From: Cellulomonas terrae
GTDB taxonomy: Bacteria; Actinomycetota; Actinomycetes; Actinomycetales; Cellulomonadaceae
Direction: 5' to 3'
NCBI RefSeq assembly: GCF_007990265.1
Contig: NZ_BJWH01000001.1
Location: forward strand, 248,001-312,000
Length of the DNA: 64,000 nt
Positions within the stretch are counted from its first letter, which is position 1, and each line of letters begins with the position of its first letter. Shown one piece after another: positions 16,163 through 22,587 of the stretch. The position numbers and the translations under genes were made by a program. The notes beneath the pieces were generated by a model. That model was not told the origin of the DNA, ran no database searches, and was given only the letters and a program-made list of their open reading frames with translations.

Positions 16163-17443
16163 CTAACCCTGGGCCGTCTTCTTCAGCGGCGCGGCGGCGT
16201 TGACCACGAGGAGCCCCAGCACGATCGGCACGATGATCACGAGCAGGGCGTGCCGGTAGCCGACGTGCTGGGCGAGCAGACCGAGCAGCGGCGGCCCCGC
16301 GAGGAACGCGCTGTAGCCGATGGTCGAGACCACGCTCACGCGGGCCGCCGCGCGCAGCGGGTCGTCCGCGGCGGCGCTCATCCCGACGGGGAAGCCGAGG
16401 GCGGCGCCGGCCCCCCAGGCCACGATGCCGATCACGGCGAGCCACAGCGGGCCCGCGAGGCCGAACACCAGCAGCCCGACGAGCGACAGGGCCGCGCACA
16501 GGCGCAGCACCGCGACGCGGCCGTACCGGTCGAGCAGCGTCGTGCCGAACCAGCGCATCGCGGTCATCGCGGTGACGAAGACCGCGAACGCGACCGCCCC
16601 CACGGCGTCCTGCACGTCGAAGCCGTCGACGACGGCGAGGCTCACCCAGTCGTTCGCGGACCCCTCGGTGAGGGCGGCGGCGAGGACGACCAGCCCGATG
16701 AGCAGCGTGCGCGGCTCCAGCCAGGCGGCGAGCGCGCCCCGGGCACCCTTCTCCGCGCGATCGGTCTCGTGCCGGATCTCGGGCTCGTCGACGATCGGCA
16801 GGAACGCCCGCACCGCGAACGCCACGCCGAGCACGGAGAGGATCACCGCGACGGGGACGTGCACGACGACCGGCACGTGCAGGGCGGCGGCGACGGCGGC
16901 GATCCCGGCTGCCGCCACCGTGCCGAACGAGAACCCGGCGTGGTAGCGCGGCATCACCGTGCGGCCGAGGTGCTGCTCGACGACGGCGCCCTCGACGTTC
17001 ATCGACGCGTCCCAGACACCGGTGCCCACACCGAACATCACGAGACCGAGGCCGACGACGAGGACCTCGCCGAGCGCGACGCCGACCGAGGCCACGACGA
17101 GCCCGCTCGCGTTCAGGCACGCGAACGCCAGGACCGTGCGCCGGGCACCGAGCCGCTCGACGACCATCCCGGACAGCGGCAGCGCGACGAGCGACCCGAC
17201 GGAGCCGACCAGCAGGAGCAGCCCCATCTGCGCGGGGGAGAAGTCGAGGCCGTCGCGGATGGCGGGCAGCCGGGCGGCCCAGGTGGCGAAGTTGAAGCCG
17301 TTGAGGAAGAAGACGGCGAACACGGCGATCGACGCCCGTTCGAACGACCGTCCGACCGGCTCGGGGGCGCGCGCAGGCGTGCTCGAGGCGGTCAGCTCGT
17401 CGTCGTGTCCCGCTGGCGTCGTCATCGGCCCTCCGGTGCTCAT
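16163..17443 (-). CDS. MFS transporter, copy 1 of a tandem pair
   Basis: 426 residues from ATG 17443, which has GAGGA upstream and lies 20 bases after the stop of the companion MFS gene; a longer frame to 17566 would overlap that gene. Twelve membrane segments are visible, beginning FFLNGFNFATWAARLPAIRDGL. It shares with its neighbour the segments WxARxPxxRD, LLLLVGSVGxL, EGSANDWxSLAVVDGF and VGxAAxxDDPxRAAxRVxVVS, so the two arose by duplication. The pair resembles the YbjJ-like sugar/drug MFS group. Probably co-transcribed and controlled by the divergent LacI-type protein. Confidence 0.88.
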   Translation of the reverse strand: MSTGGPMTTPAGHDDELTASSTPARAPEPVGRSFERASIAVFAVFFLNGFNFATWAARLPAIRDGLDFSPAQMGLLLLVGSVGSLVALPLSGMVVERLGARRTVLAFACLNASGLVVASVGVALGEVLVVGLGLVMFGVGTGVWDASMNVEGAVVEQHLGRTVMPRYHAGFSFGTVAAAGIAAVAAALHVPVVVHVPVAVILSVLGVAFAVRAFLPIVDEPEIRHETDRAEKGARGALAAWLEPRTLLIGLVVLAAALTEGSANDWVSLAVVDGFDVQDAVGAVAFAVFVTAMTAMRWFGTTLLDRYGRVAVLRLCAALSLVGLLVFGLAGPLWLAVIGIVAWGAGAALGFPVGMSAAADDPLRAAARVSVVSTIGYSAFLAGPPLLGLLAQHVGYRHALLVIIVPIVLGLLVVNAAAPLKKTAQG

Positions 17444-17462
17444 GATGTCGTCCTCGTCAGGG

Positions 17463-18806
17463 TCAGGGCACGCGCACGAGGCGGCGGCGGCGGGTCGGGT
17501 GGGTGCGGGTGGCCAGGTGGTCGGTGGTCCGTGGGGCGACGGGCACGGGCTGCTCGTCGTCGTCATGACGCGGGACGACGTCCTGGATCGACGGGTCCTC
17601 GGGGGCGACCCGGTGGGCCAGCAGGACGCTCGCGACCATCGCGACCGCGATGAGCACCAGGGCGTGCCGGGCGCCCGTCGACGCGGCGGCGACGCCGAGC
17701 AGCGGCGGCGCCGCGATGGAGGCCACCGAGGCGAACGACGACACGACCGCGACGCGGCCGGCGGCGCGCATCGGGTCGTCGGACGCCGCCGCGATCCCCA
17801 CCGGCACGGCGAGCGCGGCGCCGAAGCCCCACAGCACGATGCCGACGCCGGCCAGCGCGAACGTCGGCGCGAACCCGAACAGCAGCAGGCCGACGATCGA
17901 GACCGTCCCTGAGACGCGGAGGACGTCCACGCGGCCGAAGCGGTCGATGAGGCGGGTGCCCAGGAGCCGCACGACGGTCATCGCGCCGACGAACACCCCG
18001 AGCATGGCGCCGCCCACGGCCTCGGTCTGGTCGAACCCGTCGACGACGGCGAGCGAGAGCCAGTCGTTGGCGGACCCCTCGGACAGGGCGGCCGCCATCA
18101 CGACGACGCCGATCAGCAGGGTCCGCGGCTCGCGCCAGGAGTCCAGGGCGGTGGCGATGCGACGACGGCGGCCCACCGTGACGGGGCCGGCGAGCGCGCG
18201 GCCCGGCGTCCGGGGGCGCTCCCCCGTCGTGCCCGGCAGGACGAGCCCCCGCAGCGACGCCAGGCGCCAGACCACGGCGAGCAGCGCGACCGCGGTGAAC
18301 TGCGCGGTGACGGAGATGCCGAGGTGCGACGCCGTGGCACCGAGCGCCGAGCCGGCGACCGCCCCGATCGAGAACGCCGCGTGGAACTGCGGGATGACGG
18401 TGCGGCCCATCGCGCGCTCGATGCGGGCGGACTCGACGTTGAGCGGCACGTTGCCGAGCGCGACGGCGACGCCGTTGAGGAAGACGCCGACGCCGAGCAG
18501 GGCGACCGATCCGACGGTCGGACCGACGCCCATGAGGACGAACGCCGCCGCGAGCACCCCGGTCGACGCGACGATCCCGACCCGGCTGCCGAACCGCTGC
18601 ACGAGGACGCCGGACACCGTGACCGCGAGCAGGGCACCCACCGAGCCGACGAGCAGCAGCAGCCCGAGCTCGGAGGTGGACAGGTCGAGCAGGTCGCGGA
18701 CCGTGGGGATGCGGGCGAGCCAGCTCGTGAACGTGATGCCGGTCAGGGCGAAGAGACCCATGAGGAGCCAACGGGCTCGACTCACGGGAGGGGCGGGGTG
18801 GCGCAC
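17463..18806 (-). CDS. MFS transporter, copy 2 of a tandem pair
   Basis: 447 residues from GTG 18806, with GGAG 8 bases upstream. N-terminal segment WLLMGLFALTGITFTSWLARIPTVRD and the pair-specific EGSANDWLSLAVVDGF are clear. It differs from copy 1 by a roughly 20-residue charged insert in the central loop (GTTGERPRTPGRALAGPV). Two LacI-type operators lie between this gene and the divergent regulator. A sugar or glycoside substrate is suggested only by the LacI-type regulator. Confidence 0.88.
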   Translation of the reverse strand: MRHPAPPVSRARWLLMGLFALTGITFTSWLARIPTVRDLLDLSTSELGLLLLVGSVGALLAVTVSGVLVQRFGSRVGIVASTGVLAAAFVLMGVGPTVGSVALLGVGVFLNGVAVALGNVPLNVESARIERAMGRTVIPQFHAAFSIGAVAGSALGATASHLGISVTAQFTAVALLAVVWRLASLRGLVLPGTTGERPRTPGRALAGPVTVGRRRRIATALDSWREPRTLLIGVVVMAAALSEGSANDWLSLAVVDGFDQTEAVGGAMLGVFVGAMTVVRLLGTRLIDRFGRVDVLRVSGTVSIVGLLLFGFAPTFALAGVGIVLWGFGAALAVPVGIAAASDDPMRAAGRVAVVSSFASVASIAAPPLLGVAAASTGARHALVLIAVAMVASVLLAHRVAPEDPSIQDVVPRHDDDEQPVPVAPRTTDHLATRTHPTRRRRLVRVP

Positions 18807-18833
18807 GAGCTCGCTCCATCGTTCTGGCTGCGT

Positions 18834-18849
18834 ATCGAATCGATTCGAT
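18834..18849. promoter_or_regulatory. LacI-type operator O1
   Basis: ATCGAATCGATTCGAT is a perfect 16-bp palindrome with the central CG typical of LacI-family operators. It lies 28 bases upstream of the MFS copy 2 start codon and probably overlaps that gene's promoter. Confidence 0.75.
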
Positions 18850-18866
18850 CTGGCGCCGTCGGTGTC

Positions 18867-18881
18867 ATCGAATCGATTTGA
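18867..18881. promoter_or_regulatory. LacI-type operator O2 overlapping the regulator's -35
   Basis: ATCGAATCGATTTGA matches O1 with one change and starts 33 bases after it, close to three helical turns. A plausible regulator promoter has TTGAGG at 18878-18883, inside O2, and TACGCT at 18903-18908. Binding at O2 would repress the regulator gene itself. Confidence 0.65.
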
Positions 18882-18988
18882 GGGACGGCGTCATTCTGCG
18901 GGTACGCTGGCCGCTGCGTCAAACCTGTGCGCGCTGCCCGCGCGTCGCGTCCCCCGCGGTCCCGCGACGCCGAACCGGAGGTCCGACC

Positions 18989-20056
18989 CTGTCTCCGCAA
19001 CGCCCCACCCTGGCCGACGTCGCCGCCGCCGCGCACGTCTCCGTGTCGACCGCCTCGCTCGCCTTCTCCGGCGCCGGGCCGATCGCCGCCGCGACCCGCC
19101 AGCGGGTGCTGGACGCCGCCGCCGCGCTCGACTACTCCGGGCCGAACCCCCTCGGTCGCCAGCTGCGCCGGGGCCGGTCCGGGATCGTGGGCGTCGTCGT
19201 CGGGGACTCCCTGCGCCGGTCGTTTCGCGACCCCGTCGCGATCCAGGTGCTCGACGGCCTCGTCAGCACCCTCGGCCCGCTCGACCTCGGCGTCCTGCTG
19301 ATCCCCGGCTCGAGCGACCCGAGCGGTCCCGCGGTCGACCCGCTCCTCGAGACCGCCGCGATGGACGTCGCCGTCATCATGTGGGGCGGCACCACCGACG
19401 ACCCGATGCTCGGCGCACTGCGCCGGCGCGGCACCCCGACCGTGCTCGTCGAGGGACAGCACGCCCCCGACGTGGCGTCGGTCGGCATCGACGACCGCGG
19501 CGGGATGCGGCAGGCCACCGAGCACCTGCTGGCGCTCGGGCACACGCGGATCGCGACCGTGACGCTCCCGTTCGACCGCTGCCGCGGCGAGGGCCTCGTC
19601 CCGCCGGACGAGATGGACCACCTGTCCTGGGAGATCACCCGCCGACGCCTGGCCGGCGTGACCGACGCCGGCGTGACGCCCGTGGCGATCTGGGCCACCC
19701 CCGCGTCGCTGGTCGAGCACGGCCGCAGCGCCGGGACCGCGCTCCTGACCGGTCCCGACCGCCCGACCGCGATCGCCTGCCAGTCCGACCTGCTCGCCTC
19801 GGGCGTCGTGCTCGCGGCGCGCGAGCTCGGCCTGCGGGTGCCCGAGGACGTCTCCGTCAGCGGGTTCGACGGACTGGACCTCCCCTGGCTCGCCCCCGAC
19901 GTGCTCACGACGGTGGTGCAGCCGCTCGCCGAGAAGGGCGCCGCCGTCGGGCACGCCGTCGCCGACTTCCTGTCCGGTGCCGGGCCGTCGACGCGCGAGC
20001 TGCCCGTGACCCTGCGGATCGGGACGACGACCGGGCCGGCTCCCGAGGTCAGCTGA
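18989..20056 (+). CDS. LacI family transcriptional regulator, probable CTG start
   Basis: 355 residues if it starts at CTG 18989. The HTH starts within five residues (RPTLADVAAAAHVSVSTASLAF), followed by the hinge region (LGRQLRRGRSGIVGVVVGD) and a periplasmic-binding-protein-like effector domain with the family segments VGIDDRGGMRQATEHLLALGH and VPEDVSVSGFDG. GGAGG at 18977-18981 is 7 bases before the CTG. No ATG, GTG or TTG lies in frame near it; the only alternative, TTG 18878, would add 37 Arg/Cys-rich residues and has no ribosome binding site. Its stop overlaps the convergent hadB stop by 8 bases. Confidence 0.85.
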   Translation: MSPQRPTLADVAAAAHVSVSTASLAFSGAGPIAAATRQRVLDAAAALDYSGPNPLGRQLRRGRSGIVGVVVGDSLRRSFRDPVAIQVLDGLVSTLGPLDLGVLLIPGSSDPSGPAVDPLLETAAMDVAVIMWGGTTDDPMLGALRRRGTPTVLVEGQHAPDVASVGIDDRGGMRQATEHLLALGHTRIATVTLPFDRCRGEGLVPPDEMDHLSWEITRRRLAGVTDAGVTPVAIWATPASLVEHGRSAGTALLTGPDRPTAIACQSDLLASGVVLAARELGLRVPEDVSVSGFDGLDLPWLAPDVLTTVVQPLAEKGAAVGHAVADFLSGAGPSTRELPVTLRIGTTTGPAPEVS

Positions 20057-20462
20057 GGCGGACCAGCGCCTGGGCCTTGCCGAGCACGCGGACGCCGTCC
20101 ACGGCGACGGTGAGGTCGATGCGAGCCGTCCCGGCCTCCGGGTCGAGGGCGCCGACGACGGCGGTCACCTCGATGGTCGCGGCACCCGGGTCCGGCACGG
20201 GGACGGGGCGCGTGAACCGCACCTGGTAGTCCAGCACGGCGCCCGGGTCCCCGATCCAGTCGGCGACGACGCTCGACGCCGCACCCATGGTCCACATGCC
20301 GTGCGCGATGACGCCCGGCAGGCCGACCGCGGTGGCGATGCGGTCGTTCCAGTGGATGGGGTTGAAGTCGCCGCTCGCGCCGGCGTACCGGACCAGACGG
20401 GCTCGGTCGACGGTGATCTCGCGGCGGGCGACCTCGTCGCCGACGGCCAGGTCCTCGGTCAT
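20049..20462 (-). CDS. hadB: MaoC-type (3R)-hydroxyacyl-ACP dehydratase subunit HadB
   Basis: 137 residues from ATG 20462. The hydratase 2 motif with the catalytic Asp and His is present in YAGASGDFNPIHWNDRIA, followed by GVIAHGMWTMG, the usual hot-dog fold helix. In mycobacteria the HadAB heterodimer dehydrates beta-hydroxyacyl-ACP in FAS-II, with HadB catalytic; organisms without mycolic acids retain the pair for unclear acyl substrates. Its ATG overlaps the hadA stop by 4 bases. Confidence 0.88.
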   Translation of the reverse strand: MTEDLAVGDEVARREITVDRARLVRYAGASGDFNPIHWNDRIATAVGLPGVIAHGMWTMGAASSVVADWIGDPGAVLDYQVRFTRPVPVPDPGAATIEVTAVVGALDPEAGTARIDLTVAVDGVRVLGKAQALVRLS

Positions 20463-20908
20463 GAGTCCTCCGGGCGCACGGCGAGCGTGGAGACGACGGT
20501 GCACACCGGCTCGCCGTCCTCGGCCGAGATCTCGGCGCGCGTGGTGATCATGGCCAGCCCTGCGCGCACGGTGATCGAGTCCACATGCAGCACGGTCACC
20601 AGGCGGTCGCCCGCGTGGATGGGGCGATGGTGCGTGAAGCGCTCGTCCGCGTGCACGACCCGGCTGAAGTCGATCCCCGCAGCGGGGTCCTCGAACAGCT
20701 GGGCCTCGGCCCGCTGGGCCACGACGACGGCGAACGTCGGCGGCGCGATGACGTCGGGATACCCGAGCGTGCGCGCCACCGACGGATCCGTGTGGGCCTG
20801 GTGGGAGGCGCCGAGGGCGTCGGCGAACTCCTGCAGCTTCTGGCGGCCTACCTCGTAGGCAGCGGTCGGCGGGTACTGACGACCCGCGTAACCGACGTCG
20901 ACCGGCAT
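20459..20908 (-). CDS. hadA: MaoC-like dehydratase partner subunit HadA
   Basis: 149 residues from ATG 20908. It has the hot-dog architecture (PPTAAYEVGRQKLQEFADALG, then GYPDVIAPPTFAVVVAQRAE and HADERFTHHRPIHAGDRL) but lacks the Asp-x4-His catalytic motif of HadB, as expected for the substrate-holding subunit. It lies 10 bases after rpmG and overlaps hadB, the conserved rpmG-hadA-hadB order. Confidence 0.87.
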   Translation of the reverse strand: MPVDVGYAGRQYPPTAAYEVGRQKLQEFADALGASHQAHTDPSVARTLGYPDVIAPPTFAVVVAQRAEAQLFEDPAAGIDFSRVVHADERFTHHRPIHAGDRLVTVLHVDSITVRAGLAMITTRAEISAEDGEPVCTVVSTLAVRPEDS

Positions 20909-20918
20909 CGGTCGGAGG

Positions 20919-21089
20919 TCAGCGGGTCTCGCGGTGCAGGGTGTGACGGTTGTCGCGGGGGCAGAACTTCTTCATCTCGAGACGGTCGGGGTCGTTCCGA
21001 CGGTTCTTCTTGGTGATGTAGTTCCGCTCCTTGCACTCCGTGCACGCGAGCGTGATCTTCGGACGGACGTCCGAGCTCTTGCTGGCCAT
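20919..21089 (-). CDS. rpmG: 50S ribosomal protein L33
   Basis: 56 residues from ATG 21089. The L33 zinc-ribbon core is visible ([18 protein letters not shown], then [15 protein letters not shown]). The first metal pair CTEC is intact but the second reads CPRD, so one of the four expected cysteines is replaced by Asp. It follows tRNA-Met and tRNA-Thr on the same strand, the usual tRNA-rpmG arrangement. Confidence 0.95.
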   Translation of the reverse strand: MASKSSDVRPKITLACTECKERNYITKKNRRNDPDRLEMKKFCPRDNRHTLHRETR

Positions 21090-21174
21090 GGTCTTGCCAC
21101 CTCTCGCACCCGGTACGGGATGCATGCGATCTCGTCGTTGCGCGCCGGCCGACGCGCTGTTGTGTCACTGGAAG

Positions 21175-21248
21175 TAGCGGGAGCGGGACTCGAACCCGCG
21201 ACACCACGATTATGAGCCGTGTGCTCTAACCACCTGAGCTACCCCGCC
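21175..21248 (-). tRNA. tRNA-Met (anticodon CAT)
   Basis: On the minus strand: acceptor GGCGGGG against TCCCGCT with G-U wobbles at both ends, D stem GCTC/GAGC, anticodon stem CACGG/TCGTG with loop CTCATAA, T arm GCGGG-TTCGAGT-CCCGC, discriminator A. The first acceptor pair is a G-U wobble, so this is probably the elongator, but this was not tested further. CCA is not encoded. Confidence 0.95.
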
Positions 21249-21308
21249 ATGTCGATGTGCGCGTGGTCCGTGCCGCGGAATCACGGCACGTCTTCGAACA
21301 CACCACAG

Positions 21309-21381
21309 AGCCCCGAAAGGGAATCGAACCCTTGACCTTCTCCTTACCATGGAGACGCTCTGCCGACTGAGCTATCGGGGC
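21309..21381 (-). tRNA. tRNA-Thr (anticodon GGT)
   Basis: On the minus strand: acceptor GCCCCGA/TCGGGGC, D stem GCTC/GAGC, anticodon stem TCTCC/GGAGA with loop ATGGTAA, T arm AAGGG-TTCGATT-CCCTT. All stems pair perfectly. It precedes tRNA-Met and rpmG. Confidence 0.96.
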
Positions 21382-21496
21382 AGCGCGAGCAAGGTTACAC
21401 GGGCTGTGGGGTGCTCGCGAAATCGGCTCCGGAGCGAGGTCCGCCCAAGGATCGCCTAAACGATTCATCTCATGGTCCGCGCCCGTGCGCGCGTGC

Positions 21497-21502
21497 CACG
21501 AT
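21497..21502 (+). promoter_or_regulatory. Likely -10 element for leaderless lipoprotein mRNA
   Basis: CACGAT ends 7 bases before ATG 21510; no Shine-Dalgarno sequence lies between. Confidence 0.3.
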
Positions 21503-21509
21503 CCGGCCC

Positions 21510-21965
21510 ATGCGCCAGCCCCGACGCAGCATCGTTGCTGCCCTCACGCTCTCCGCCGCCCTGCTCAGCACCGCCGCCTGCACCGGCGGCGGGGGCGACG
21601 ACGACGCCGACGCGGACTCCACGCCCGTCGCGACCACCCCCGCGTGGCCCACGGCGATCGACCCGACCACGACGACCGAGCCGTTCTTCGTCGTGTGGAC
21701 CGACGTCGTGGAGACCGGCGAGGGCGACACCACCACCCTCCAGCCGTCGATCGACTCGCTCTCCGCGCTCGGCTACCAGACCCTCCCGTGGGACCCGGCC
21801 TGCCAGAGCAGCGCCGAGGAGCAGCTCGCGGGTCTCACCGGGTTCGCCGACCCGCTCGGCGTCGGCGTAGTCTTCGGGACGGCCCAGGACGCGGGCACGT
21901 TCGACACGCTCTACGAGGGCGCGACCGTCTCCGTGACCGAGGGCACCTACACCTGCGGCGCGTGA
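21510..21965 (+). CDS. Small secreted lipoprotein, function unknown
   Basis: 151 residues from ATG 21510. The N-terminus MRQPRRSIVAALTL is a basic signal start followed by a hydrophobic core and lipobox LSTAAC, so Cys is lipidated and the protein is held on the outer face of the membrane. An Asp/Gly-rich linker leads into a compact domain of about 110 residues with two further cysteines (DPACQSS and TYTCGA at the very C-terminus) that could form a disulphide. I do not recognise the domain. Upstream in-frame codons were rejected because the signal peptide would be buried. Confidence 0.8.
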   Translation: MRQPRRSIVAALTLSAALLSTAACTGGGGDDDADADSTPVATTPAWPTAIDPTTTTEPFFVVWTDVVETGEGDTTTLQPSIDSLSALGYQTLPWDPACQSSAEEQLAGLTGFADPLGVGVVFGTAQDAGTFDTLYEGATVSVTEGTYTCGA

Positions 21966-21971
21966 CACGCG

Positions 21972-21977
21972 CATGAT
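21972..21977 (+). promoter_or_regulatory. Likely -10 element for leaderless nicotinamidase mRNA
   Basis: CATGAT ends 6 bases before ATG 21984, without a ribosome binding site in between. Confidence 0.35.
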
Positions 21978-21983
21978 GGTCGG

Positions 21984-22586
21984 ATGGGCACCCGGGCACT
22001 GATCGTCGTCGACGTCCAGGAGGACTTCTGCGAGGGCGGCGCGCTCGCCGTCAGCGGCGGGAACGCCGTCGCCCGCGCCGTGACCGACCACGTGGCGCAG
22101 CACGGGGACCGGTACGCGGTCGTCGTCGCCACGCGGGACTGGCACGCGCCCCTCCCCGACACCAACGACGGCCACTTCGCGGTCGGCGCGGAGCCCGACT
22201 ACGTCTCCACGTGGCCCGTGCACTGCGTCGCCGGCACGCCCGGCGCCCGGTACCACCCGGACCTGCACCTGCCCGAGCGCACCGTGCACGTCCGCAAGGG
22301 TCAGGGCCGCCAGGACTACTCCGGGTTCGAGGGGGAGGTCGTCGGGGCCGGTGGCACCCCCCTCGCGGGCGTCCTGGCCGAGGCCGGCGTCACCGACGTC
22401 GACGTGGTCGGCCTGGCCACCGACCACTGCGTCGCCGCGACCGCGTCGGACGCCCGGGCTGCGGGCTTCGGCGCGACCGTCCTGCTCGACCTCACCGCGG
22501 CCGTCGCAGCACCCACCACGCTGCGCGCCGTCGCCCGGCTCGCGCAGGCGGGGGTCGGGCTGACGACGAGCGGACAGACCGACTGA
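21984..22586 (+). CDS. pncA: Nicotinamidase (isochorismatase-family hydrolase)
   Basis: 200 residues. The catalytic triad is complete: Asp10 in LIVVDVQEDF, Lys105 in VRKGQ and nucleophile Cys149 in GLATDHCVAATA. Metal ligands Asp52 and His54 in ATRDWHAP and His64 in NDGHF match nicotinamidase rather than isochorismatase. It converts nicotinamide to nicotinate for NAD salvage. Its stop lies one base from the convergent RecQ stop. Confidence 0.92.
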   Translation: MGTRALIVVDVQEDFCEGGALAVSGGNAVARAVTDHVAQHGDRYAVVVATRDWHAPLPDTNDGHFAVGAEPDYVSTWPVHCVAGTPGARYHPDLHLPERTVHVRKGQGRQDYSGFEGEVVGAGGTPLAGVLAEAGVTDVDVVGLATDHCVAATASDARAAGFGATVLLDLTAAVAAPTTLRAVARLAQAGVGLTTSGQTD

Positions 22587-22587
22587 C

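Noticed and set aside
14540-17653. A 1037-codon open frame on the plus strand antisense to murB and an MFS gene
   Set aside because: Composition is Arg/Gly/Ala/Pro with no recognisable domain, and it runs opposite to well-identified genes; long antisense frames are expected at this GC content.
21175-21381. tRNA cluster as a prophage or island attachment site
   Set aside because: No integrase gene or duplicated tRNA 3' end was seen nearby; the neighbours are core genes.
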